Assembly (NCBI GenBank): GCA_003660485.1
Contig: QMUI01000085.1
Coordinates: 1 to 5,151 of the forward strand
Length of the DNA stretch: 5,151 nt
Direction of reading: 5' to 3'
From: Thermococci archaeon
Lineage (GTDB): Archaea; Methanobacteriota_B; Thermococci; Thermococcales; Thermococcaceae
A model generated the notes under the pieces. It was not told where the DNA came from. It saw nothing but the letters and a program-made list of their open reading frames with translations, and made no database searches. This document shows positions 1-5,151 of the stretch, one piece after another. Every line of letters begins with the position of its first letter. The first letter of the stretch is position 1. Position numbers and translations under genes: made by a program.

Positions 1-1032
1 AAGGAGGGTGGAAGCGTCAGAGACACCAGGCTCATCAGGGGTGTCGTCATCGACAAGGAGGTTGTCCACCCAGGAATGCCCAAGAGGGTTGAGAATGCTA
101 AGATCGCTCTCATAAACGCCGCTCTTGAGGTCAAGGAGACCGAGACCGATGCAGAGATAAGGATCACCAGCCCAGAACAGCTCCAGGCCTTCCTTGAGCA
201 GGAAGAAAAGATGCTCAAGGAGATGGTCGACAAGATCAAGGAGGTTGGAGCTAACGTCGTCTTCGTTCAGAAGGGCATTGATGACCTTGCACAGCACTAC
301 CTAGCCAAGTACGGAATCCTCGCCGTCAGGAGAGTAAAGAAGAGTGATATGGAGAAGCTCGCCAAGGCTACCGGAGCTAAGATTGTCACCAACATTAGGG
401 ATCTCACATCTGAGGATCTAGGTGAGGCTGAGCTCGTCGAGGAGAGGAAGGTTGCCGGAGAGAACATGATCTTCGTCGAGGGTTGCAAGAACCCCAAGGC
501 TGTGACAATACTCATCAGGGGTGGAACTGAGCACGTCGTCGACGAAGTCGAGAGGGCTCTCGAGGATGCCGTTAAGGTCGTTAAGGACATCCTCGAGGAC
601 GGCAAGATCATCGCCGGTGGCGGTGCAGCTGAGATCGAGCTCAGCATTAAGCTCGATGAGTACGCTAAGGAAGTCGGTGGCAAGGAGCAGCTTGCAATTG
701 AGGCATTCGCTGAGGCCCTCAAGGTCATACCAAGGACTCTCGCAGAGAACGCTGGTCTTGACCCAATCGAGACCCTCGTGAAGGTCATTGCAGCACACAA
801 GGAAAAGGGACCAACCATCGGAATTGACGTCTACGAGGGCGAGCCAGCAGACATGATGGAGAGGGGCGTCATTGAGCCAGTGAGAGTCAAGAAGCAGGCA
901 ATCAAGAGTGCCAGCGAGGCAGCGATAATGATCCTCAGAATCGATGATGTCATTGCTGCCCAGAAACTCGAGAAGGAGAAGGAAGGAGAGAAGGGCGGAG
1001 AGTCAGGAACCGAGACAGAGTCTGAGTTCTGA
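1..1032 (+). CDS. Thermosome (group II chaperonin) subunit, C-terminal 343 residues, 5' end outside window
   Basis: This is the 3' part of a cytosolic ATP-driven chaperonin that folds proteins inside a double-ring cage with a built-in lid. The frame is open from base 1, so the ATG at 76 is an internal Met and not a start. Compared with the usual 540-550 residues, about 205 are missing, including the N-terminal equatorial domain with the GDGTT nucleotide motif. In window numbering, residues 8-180 cover the apical domain, with the helical lid protrusion near 45-70 ([15 protein letters not shown]). The returning intermediate and equatorial domains carry the nucleotide-contact motif AGGGAAE (205-211), LAENAGLD, and [15 protein letters not shown] ending at 318. 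The tail (322-343) is rich in Glu, Lys, Ser, Thr and Gly with no GGM repeat. Codons are strongly biased to CTC, GTC, ATC, AAG and GAG, as expected for a highly expressed gene. Family assignment is certain; which paralogue (alpha, beta or single) cannot be told here. Confidence 0.97.
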   Translation, partial: KEGGSVRDTRLIRGVVIDKEVVHPGMPKRVENAKIALINAALEVKETETDAEIRITSPEQLQAFLEQEEKMLKEMVDKIKEVGANVVFVQKGIDDLAQHYLAKYGILAVRRVKKSDMEKLAKATGAKIVTNIRDLTSEDLGEAELVEERKVAGENMIFVEGCKNPKAVTILIRGGTEHVVDEVERALEDAVKVVKDILEDGKIIAGGGAAEIELSIKLDEYAKEVGGKEQLAIEAFAEALKVIPRTLAENAGLDPIETLVKVIAAHKEKGPTIGIDVYEGEPADMMERGVIEPVRVKKQAIKSASEAAIMILRIDDVIAAQKLEKEKEGEKGGESGTETESEF

Positions 1033-1062
1033 GGCCTCTTCTTAATTCTTTCAAACTTTCCT
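1031..1062 (+). terminator. Probable transcription end region of the thermosome gene
   Basis: An 8-bp palindrome GAGGCCTC (1031-1038) overlaps the stop codon and is followed by a pyrimidine-rich tract containing TTCTT, TTCTTTC and CTTTCC. Archaeal polymerase terminates mainly on T-rich non-template tracts, so this is a reasonable terminator. The call is inferred from composition and position only. A second candidate is the small TCTC/GAGA stem followed by five T at 1081-1096. Confidence 0.35.
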
Positions 1063-1208
1063 AAATTTATATTTACAAATTCTCCTGGAGATTTTTGTTA
1101 TATATCCATAAATGGGCACTTCAATGTTCTTTAGAGTAGGGCTTCTAAGGGCTCCTGGGATGACGAAAGTTGTATAAGCCCCATTCAAACTTCTATTTGG
1201 GACGGGGG
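1033..1208. other. 176-nt non-coding gap between thermosome gene and nadB
   Basis: This is the longest gene-free stretch of the window. Its left part is AT-rich with T tracts (1037-1062 and 1092-1096) that could end chaperonin transcription. A TATA-like run TTATATAT sits at 1098-1105. A 21-codon ATG-to-TAA reading frame lies at 1112-1177 without a ribosome binding site. GGGCTT (1139-1144) and AAGCCC (1176-1181) form a 6-bp inverted repeat 31 bp apart, the right arm overlapping the nadB TATA box. The right end is the nadB promoter. I see no tRNA, CRISPR repeat or C/D box RNA pattern in it. Confidence 0.6.
1164..1179 (+). promoter_or_regulatory. nadB promoter (BRE/TATA-like)
   Basis: CGAAAG (1164-1169) followed by TTGTATAAGC resembles a Thermococcales purine-rich BRE plus TATA box. 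It ends 29 nt before the nadB ATG at 1209. With the usual 22-27 nt from TATA to transcription start, the mRNA would begin near 1197-1203 and have a leader of about 6-12 nt. The only candidate ribosome binding sequence is a run of five G directly abutting the ATG, so initiation may be nearly leaderless. Predicted by position and sequence, not measured. Confidence 0.6.
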
Positions 1209-2603
1209 ATGAAAGTCGCTGTAATCGGCGGGGGTTTAGCTGGATTAACTGCTTCAATATTCTTGGCGAGGAGAGGCGTTGATGTAACAGTTATAGGTCC
1301 AAAATCAAAGGATTCAAATTCCTATTTAGCTCAGGCTGGAATAGCCTTTCCGATACTCGAAGGCGATTCTCCGTATTCCCACGTCCTCGATACTATAAGG
1401 GCGGGCAAGTATTTGAATGATGAAGTTGCAGTCTGGAGTGTTATCTCTAAGGCTCCTGAGGCTCATGACTTTCTAACTTCCCTTGGAGTTACGTTTACAG
1501 GGAATGAACTTGAGGGAGGACATTCCTACCCCAGAGTGTTTACGATAAAAAGCGAGACCGGAAAGCACATAATCCCGGTTCTTGAAAAGCACGCTAAGGA
1601 GCTGGGTGTGAACTTTGTGAGGAAGTTTGCTGAGGAAGTGGGAATTAGAAATAAGAAAGTGGCAGGAGTGTTTGTTGAAGGAGAGTTGCTGAAGTTTGAT
1701 GCAGTCGTCATAGCAACTGGTGGATTTTCAGGTCTCTATAGATTCACTGCTGGAGTTCAATCTAATCTGGGTCTTCTGATAGGCGATGTTGCGATGAAAG
1801 GCATCCCTCTGAGGGATGTTGAGTTTGTGCAGTTCCATCCAACAGGCTTCGTTGGGAGGAGGACTTATCTAATAAGCGAGGCCGTGAGAGGAGCTGGAGC
1901 TAAGCTTGTAACCGGTGACGGCGAGAGGTTTGTTAATGAACTTGAAACTAGGGACATAGTTGCAAGGGCAATCTACTTAAAAATGCTTGAAGGTAAGGGT
2001 GTTTTCTTGGACGCAACGGGAATAGATGACTTTAAGGAGAGGTTCCCCTACATATATTCATTTTTAAGAAAGGAGGGTATAGACCCCAAGAAAGATCCAA
2101 TTCCCATAACACCAGTTGCCCACTACACAATGGGTGGAATAAGCGTCGACATATTTTACAGGACGAGGATAAGAGGTCTGTACGCTATAGGAGAAGCTGC
2201 GTGTAATGGTTTTCACGGAGCCAATAGACTTGCTAGCAACTCCCTTCTGGAGTGCATAGTTTCTGGACTGGAAGTTGCTAGGACTATATTGAGGGAGAGG
2301 CCCACAAGGGAGGTAAGTGATGCTCCCTACAGGGGTTATGAGCTCGGGGATATTGATTCCTTAAGGGCCTTGATGTGGGATCATGCTGGGATAGTTAGGG
2401 ATTCTGATAGCTTAAGGGAAGGTCTTAAGAAGCTTGAGAGCATTGAGGCTGATCCTAGACTGAAGTTGCTTGCTAGAGCAGTTCTAAAGTGTGCCTTAAA
2501 AAGAGAGGAGAGTAGAGGGGCCCATTACAGAAGAGACCACCCCATGATGAGGGAAGAGTTCAGGAGACCAAGCTTTTACTTCGAAAATGAGTGTTCCTTA
2601 TAA
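1209..2603 (+). CDS. nadB: L-aspartate oxidase (NadB)
   Basis: This FAD enzyme oxidises L-aspartate to iminoaspartate, the first step of de novo NAD synthesis, in the cytosol. The 464-residue product belongs to the succinate dehydrogenase/fumarate reductase flavoprotein family. Visible elements are the FAD dinucleotide fold VAVIGGGLAG (3-12), the flavin loop SNSYLAQAGIA (36-46), EGGHS (Glu102), QFHPTG (His210), ETRDIVAR (Arg248), AHYTMGG (His305) and GANRLASNSLLE (Arg340). These match the substrate-binding and catalytic His/Arg set known in E. coli NadB. The C-terminal helical domain keeps ESRGAHYRRDHP (434-445). It is shorter than E. coli NadB (540), as known for archaeal forms. I chose ATG 1209 because the upstream in-frame TTG at 1170 lies in the TATA box and adds 13 residues before the FAD fold. 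It is separated from nadA by 61 nt. In an anaerobe, fumarate rather than oxygen is the likely electron acceptor (family knowledge plus inference). Confidence 0.95.
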   Translation: MKVAVIGGGLAGLTASIFLARRGVDVTVIGPKSKDSNSYLAQAGIAFPILEGDSPYSHVLDTIRAGKYLNDEVAVWSVISKAPEAHDFLTSLGVTFTGNELEGGHSYPRVFTIKSETGKHIIPVLEKHAKELGVNFVRKFAEEVGIRNKKVAGVFVEGELLKFDAVVIATGGFSGLYRFTAGVQSNLGLLIGDVAMKGIPLRDVEFVQFHPTGFVGRRTYLISEAVRGAGAKLVTGDGERFVNELETRDIVARAIYLKMLEGKGVFLDATGIDDFKERFPYIYSFLRKEGIDPKKDPIPITPVAHYTMGGISVDIFYRTRIRGLYAIGEAACNGFHGANRLASNSLLECIVSGLEVARTILRERPTREVSDAPYRGYELGDIDSLRALMWDHAGIVRDSDSLREGLKKLESIEADPRLKLLARAVLKCALKREESRGAHYRRDHPMMREEFRRPSFYFENECSL

Positions 2604-2620
2604 TTGTTCATGAATTGCCA

Positions 2621-2664
2621 GCAAGGTTTTAATGTGGGACATTGACATTAACTTCGGTGAGTTT
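2621..2664 (+). promoter_or_regulatory. nadA promoter and ribosome binding site
   Basis: GCAAGG followed by TTTTAATG (2627-2634) resembles a BRE plus TATA box and ends 30 nt before the chosen ATG at 2665. A transcript would start near 2653-2658, placing the ribosome binding site GGTGAG (2656-2661, 4 nt from ATG) at its very 5' end. A GACATT GACATT tandem duplication (2638-2649) lies between TATA and the predicted start. The TATA element is weak in sequence; nadA could also be read through from nadB. Confidence 0.5.
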
Positions 2665-3573
2665 ATGAACCTGAAGGAGCTAATGGAAGAAGTTGAGAGG
2701 TTAAAAAGGGAGAGAAACGCCGTAATTCTTGCTCACAACTATCAGCTGCCTGAAGTGCAGGATGTTGCGGACTTCGTCGGGGACAGCTTGGAACTGGCAA
2801 GGAAAGCAACAAAGGTTAATGCTGATGTAATAGTGTTTGCCGGGGTAGACTTTATGGCGGAAACCGCGAAGATACTGAATCCAGACAAGACGGTTCTGAT
2901 TCCAACTAGAAAGGCAACATGTGCGATGGCAAACATGCTTAAGGTTAGGCACATACTTGAGGCTAAAGAGAAGTATCCCAACGCCCCGGTAGTTTTGTAC
3001 GTTAACAGTACCGCCGAGGCTAAAGCTTACGCCGACGTTACAGTTACCTCAGCTAACGCGGTGGAAATAGTGAGCAAGCTAGATTCTGACGTTGTTATAT
3101 TTGGGCCCGATAAAAACTTGGCCCACTACGTCGCCAAGGTTACGGGTAAGAAGATCATACCAGTTCCTCCGAATGGCCACTGCTACGTTCACCAAAAGTT
3201 TACCGTTAAAGACGTCGAGAGGGCCAAGAAACTTCATCCGAATGCCAAGCTGATGGTTCATCCCGAGTGCACCCCGGAAGTTCAGGAGAGGGCCGACATA
3301 ATAGTCTCAACAGGTGGGATGATAAAGAGGGCCTGTGAGCATGACGAGTGGGTCGTCTTTACCGAGAGGGAGATGGTCTATAGGCTGAAGAAGCTTTATC
3401 CGGAGAAGAAGTTCTATCCTGCCAGGACAGATGCGGTCTGCATCGGGATGAAGGCGATAACCCTAAGGCACGTTTACGAGTCATTGAGGGACATGAAGTT
3501 CGAAGTCACTGTTCCAGAGGATATAGCTGAAAAGGCAAGAAGGGCCATAGAGAGGATGCTTGAGATGAGTTAA
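2665..3573 (+). CDS. nadA: Quinolinate synthase (NadA)
   Basis: NadA condenses iminoaspartate with dihydroxyacetone phosphate to make quinolinate, using an oxygen-sensitive [4Fe-4S] cluster with an open coordination site. The 302-residue product has the compact archaeal/Thermotoga length and three internally similar domains. Cluster ligands are Cys86 (KATCAMANM), Cys173 (NGHCYVHQ) and Cys259 ([10 protein letters not shown]). Their spacings of 87 and 86 equal the family's structurally known ligands. Substrate residues are His24 and Tyr26 (LAHNYQ), Ser41 (GDSLELA), Tyr112 and Asn114 ([11 protein letters not shown]), and His199 and Glu201 (VHPEC). Cys202 and Cys224 are extra and not expected ligands. 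I chose ATG 2665 because GGTGA lies 4 nt upstream. The ATG at 2632 overlaps the TATA-like box and adds 11 unlikely residues; ATG 2683 (296 aa) remains possible. It lies directly after nadB, which makes its unstable substrate. Confidence 0.96.
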   Translation: MNLKELMEEVERLKRERNAVILAHNYQLPEVQDVADFVGDSLELARKATKVNADVIVFAGVDFMAETAKILNPDKTVLIPTRKATCAMANMLKVRHILEAKEKYPNAPVVLYVNSTAEAKAYADVTVTSANAVEIVSKLDSDVVIFGPDKNLAHYVAKVTGKKIIPVPPNGHCYVHQKFTVKDVERAKKLHPNAKLMVHPECTPEVQERADIIVSTGGMIKRACEHDEWVVFTEREMVYRLKKLYPEKKFYPARTDAVCIGMKAITLRHVYESLRDMKFEVTVPEDIAEKARRAIERMLEMS

Positions 3574-3590
3574 CTCCCTGAGACTTCAAC

Positions 3591-3647
3591 TTTTTAAATA
3601 ATGAAAAATGTGATAAGCTTCCCTACTAGAGCCAAACACTGGGTGAT
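3591..3647 (+). promoter_or_regulatory. nadC promoter region and ribosome binding site
   Basis: Two TATA-like elements occur. GAAAAATGTGATAAGC (3603-3618) ends 32 nt before the ATG and resembles the nadB element (shared TGT and ATAAGC). It predicts a transcript start near 3636-3642 with a very short leader. TTTAAATA (3593-3600) is a better consensus TATA but ends 50 nt before the ATG; its T run (3591-3595) may instead end nadA transcription. The ribosome binding site GGTGAT (3642-3647) has the same 4-nt GGTGA-to-ATG gap as nadA. Confidence 0.5.
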
Positions 3648-3650
3648 ATC

Positions 3651-4484
3651 ATGATCCCTCTCTCGTACCTCCTGAAATTCCTTGAGGAAGATGCTCCTTA
3701 TGGTGATGTTACAAGTGAAGCAGTAATTCCAGAGAATATGAGTGCTAAGGCAGTAATTATTGCAAAACAAGCTGGGACTATAGCTGGCGTCGAGGAGGCC
3801 AAAGCTCTGTTTGAGTACTTCGGTGTTAAGGTTTCTGTGAAGAGGAAGGATGGTGAAGAAGTAAAGGAAGGGGATGTGATCCTAGAACTTGAGGGCAATG
3901 CTAGGGCCATACTTCTGGTTGAGAGGACGGCCCTCAATATAATGGGTAGGATGAGTGGAATAGCCACTGAAACTAGGAGGTTGGTTGAGAAAGTAAGAAA
4001 GGTCAACCCCAAGGTAAAAGTCGCTGGAACTAGAAAAAGTCTTCTTAGGCCTTTGGATAAGAAGGCAATAATGATTGGGGGAGGAGAACCTCACAGGTTT
4101 TCTCTTAGTGATGCGATACTAATAAAGGATAACCATCTGGCCTTAGTTCCACTTGACGAGGCTATAAAGAGAGCCAAAGCCTTCAGCGTTTACAAAATAG
4201 TTGAGGTAGAGGTCGAGAGCTTAAACGATGCGGTTAGAGCGGCAGAGCTAGGAGCTGACATTGTAATGCTTGACAACATGAAACCCCAGGAAATAGAGAA
4301 GGTAATTGAAGAGTTGAAGAGAAGAGGGCTGAGAGATAGGATTAAGATAGAGGTTTCTGGTGGAATAACACCCGAAAATATTGAGGAGTACGCTAAGCTT
4401 GATATCGATGTTATAAGCCTTGGCTACCTGACTCATTCAGTCAAGAACTTTGATGTTAGCTTAGAAATCGTCGAGGCTTTTTGA
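3651..4484 (+). CDS. nadC: Nicotinate-nucleotide pyrophosphorylase, carboxylating (quinolinate phosphoribosyltransferase, NadC)
   Basis: NadC transfers phosphoribose from PRPP to quinolinate with loss of CO2, giving nicotinate mononucleotide, the entry to the common NAD pathway. The 277 residues fit the family (about 275-300). The N-terminal open-face domain has EEDAPYGDVTSE (12-23) and AGTIAGVEEA. The type II PRTase barrel has VERTALNIMGRMSGIAT (Arg92), AGTRKS (Arg128, Lys129), GGGEPHR (143-149; His148, Arg149), LIKDNH (Lys159), EVEVE (near 187), MLDNM (Asp208) and VSGGI (Ser236 to Gly238). These correspond to the Arg/Lys/His quinolinate clamp and the acidic and glycine-rich PRPP/Mg sites of bacterial NadC. 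The usual GTRKTLPGLR reads GTRKSLLRPLDK here, a mild loop variation. The start is fixed by GGTGAT 4 nt upstream. It follows nadA by 77 nt and ends 10 nt from the convergent membrane gene. Confidence 0.96.
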   Translation: MIPLSYLLKFLEEDAPYGDVTSEAVIPENMSAKAVIIAKQAGTIAGVEEAKALFEYFGVKVSVKRKDGEEVKEGDVILELEGNARAILLVERTALNIMGRMSGIATETRRLVEKVRKVNPKVKVAGTRKSLLRPLDKKAIMIGGGEPHRFSLSDAILIKDNHLALVPLDEAIKRAKAFSVYKIVEVEVESLNDAVRAAELGADIVMLDNMKPQEIEKVIEELKRRGLRDRIKIEVSGGITPENIEEYAKLDIDVISLGYLTHSVKNFDVSLEIVEAF

Positions 4485-4494
4485 CAATTATTAA
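4485..4494. other. 10-nt AT-rich gap between convergent genes
   Basis: Stop codons of nadC (+) and the membrane protein gene (-) are 10 nt apart. The gap and its flanks (CAATTATTAATTATTC) are AT-rich. A T run (4477-4481) lies in the last codons of nadC and could help end its transcript, but no clear terminator is visible for the minus strand, so the two transcripts may overlap at their 3' ends. Confidence 0.4.
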
Positions 4495-4953
4495 TTATTC
4501 AACGGCTACCCACTGGGTCGTTAATGCACAAATGAATGCTGGTATCATTAGGAAAGTTATAGCCAGCACGGCAATTATTTTTGGAATTCTCTCGGTGCTC
4601 CTAAGGGACATCACCCCAATAAGGGAAATCAAGGCCCACGTAGTGAACACTATTGGAAGTAAAGGTGTCTCTGGATACTTTACTTTGGCTACTACCACTA
4701 TAGAACCCACTAGACCAAGGGAAAAGTACGCATAACCGAAAAGCCTGCCCTTTTTAGGTTCAGGCGTCTGGAGGTAGTATAGGGATATCGCTCCGAGTGA
4801 GAAATATCCTAGAACTAGGAATGGAAGAAGCCAACTAAGTTGGAGAGCATCTGGAATAATTGCGGAGAACATTACGGCGGGGAGACCACAAAAAGCTGAG
4901 GTAATAAGGGCTTGAGCTACAAAGCATCCAATGGAGATGTAGGCCCTAGACAA
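4495..4953 (-). CDS. Uncharacterised membrane protein, about five transmembrane helices
   Basis: I do not recognise the family. The 152-residue product is strongly hydrophobic, with likely membrane segments near residues 5-33, 40-62, 71-90, 98-117 and 124-145. Short polar loops occur at 63-70 (TPEPKKGR), 90-96 (KVKYPET) and 118-125 (RSTERIPK). There is no signal peptide cleavage motif, soluble domain or catalytic motif; three scattered Cys (10, 22, 142) form no metal motif. Basic residues in the 63-70 and 118-125 loops suggest those face the cytoplasm by the positive-inside rule, giving an outside C-terminus and N-terminus. The start is a TTG at 4953, supported by AGGAGG 7 nt upstream inside the preceding gene. 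No ATG or GTG gives a sensible alternative before Met28. It overlaps the AMMECR1 gene by 8 bp, implying cotranscription and coupled translation. It converges on nadC and probably has nothing to do with NAD synthesis. It could be a small transporter or an orphan integral protein. Confidence 0.8.
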   Translation of the reverse strand: MSRAYISIGCFVAQALITSAFCGLPAVMFSAIIPDALQLSWLLPFLVLGYFSLGAISLYYLQTPEPKKGRLFGYAYFSLGLVGSIVVVAKVKYPETPLLPIVFTTWALISLIGVMSLRSTERIPKIIAVLAITFLMIPAFICALTTQWVAVE

Positions 4954-5151
4954 GAGGCTTCCTCCTTATTGGCCCTCTTGGGAATTCCTCTTCAAATATC
5001 TCTGCTGTGAACTTATACACCTTTGTGTCTGGATCGAGCCAGCAGTCTGGGGGCAGTCCTGCCTTCCAGCACGTTTCGGCTAGGAACTCCTCCTCATCCC
5101 AGCCCCATTCCACAGGAACTTGAGGTAATAGTAGGCCGGAGTACATGCCTT
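4946..5151 (-). CDS. AMMECR1-domain protein, C-terminal 67 residues, 5' end outside window
   Basis: This is the end of a small soluble protein of the AMMECR1 family (about 205 residues in Pyrococcus; human homologue AMMECR1, archaeal structure known from P. horikoshii PH0010). Its biochemical function is unknown. The visible part includes [20 protein letters not shown] and [12 protein letters not shown], which match the conserved C-terminal lobe as I remember it, and ends in [12 protein letters not shown]. The frame remains open past the Met at 5146 to the window edge, so that Met is internal. The family's LRGCIG motif and N-terminal lobe lie outside. The TAG stop is inside the start region of the downstream membrane protein gene (8-bp overlap). 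Its promoter is not in the window. Confidence 0.9.
   Translation of the reverse strand, partial: GMYSGLLLPQVPVEWGWDEEEFLAETCWKAGLPPDCWLDPDTKVYKFTAEIFEEEFPRGPIRRKPLV
4961..4966 (-). promoter_or_regulatory. Ribosome binding site of the membrane protein gene, inside the AMMECR1 gene
   Basis: On the minus strand AGGAGG is followed by 7 nt and then TTG (4953-4951). It is formed by the two adjacent Arg codons AGG AGG near the C-terminus of the AMMECR1 protein. It decides the otherwise unobvious TTG start and points to translational coupling. Confidence 0.75.

Noticed and set aside
297..818. Long minus-strand open frame inside the thermosome gene
   Set aside because: Ser/Ala/Leu-rich shadow frame created by the strongly biased codons of the chaperonin; the plus-strand protein is unambiguous.
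1051..1257. Minus-strand 68-codon open frame across the nadB upstream gap
   Set aside because: It runs over the nadB promoter and its conserved FAD fold on the other strand, and has no supported start or recognisable domain.
2638..2649. GACATT GACATT tandem pair before nadA
   Set aside because: Only two short copies without symmetry or recurrence upstream of nadB or nadC; not enough to call an operator.
3574..3650. Possible C/D box guide RNA between nadA and nadC (CTGA and GTGATA-like strings)
   Set aside because: The boxes are in the wrong order and the spacing does not fit a C - D' - C' - D arrangement; promoter and ribosome binding site explain the strings.
4508..4518. Palindrome ACCCACTGGGT near the 3' end of the membrane gene
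   Set aside because: Five-base arms with a one-base centre inside coding sequence, not followed by a T run on the minus strand; probably chance.
4481..4735. Plus-strand 84-codon open frame after nadC
   Set aside because: It is entirely antisense to the membrane protein gene, overlaps the nadC stop, lacks a ribosome binding site and shows no recognisable protein character; the minus-strand frame has coherent hydrophobic segments and a good start.
1..5151. CRISPR array, insertion sequence or tRNA
   Set aside because: Looked for regularly spaced repeats, terminal inverted repeats with a transposase, and cloverleaf-like segments by eye; none seen. The gaps are all under 180 nt.

Overview
The window reads as a piece of a hyperthermophilic euryarchaeal chromosome, most likely Pyrococcus (Thermococcales). 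It carries a group II chaperonin (thermosome) gene, archaeal-type NAD biosynthesis genes, AT-rich BRE/TATA-like promoters, GGTGA and AGGAGG ribosome binding sites, heavy AGG/AGA arginine codon use, and Glu/Lys-rich proteins. From memory, the order thermosome - nadB - nadA - nadC - (convergent) AMMECR1 gene matches the P. horikoshii PH0017 to PH0010 neighbourhood. The species is not fixed by this.

Layout. 1-1032 (+) is the last 343 codons of a thermosome subunit, cut off by the window's left edge. 1033-1208 is the longest non-coding stretch; it holds the chaperonin terminator region, a marginal 21-codon ORF and the nadB promoter. 1209-2603 (+) is nadB (L-aspartate oxidase), 2665-3573 (+) is nadA (quinolinate synthase), and 3651-4484 (+) is nadC (quinolinate phosphoribosyltransferase). 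On the minus strand, converging on nadC with only 10 nt between the stop codons, lie an unrecognised five-helix membrane protein (4495-4953) and, just upstream of it, the 3' third of an AMMECR1-family gene (4946-5151, cut by the right edge).

How the genes work together. NadB oxidises L-aspartate to iminoaspartate. NadA, a [4Fe-4S] enzyme, condenses this with dihydroxyacetone phosphate to give quinolinate. NadC converts quinolinate and PRPP to nicotinate mononucleotide. Together they form the complete aspartate route from aspartate to NaMN. The catalytic and cofactor residues I could check in all three are present, so the pathway looks functional. The three genes face the same way but are separated by 61 and 77 nt, and each has a TATA-like element ending about 29-32 nt before its start. 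Separate short-leader transcripts are therefore at least as likely as one operon. The membrane protein gene overlaps the AMMECR1 gene by 8 bp and its ribosome binding site lies inside that gene, so these two look translationally coupled.

Nothing here is clearly a mobile element, CRISPR array or stable RNA gene. The least explained parts are the membrane protein coupled to AMMECR1 and the 176-nt gap before nadB.
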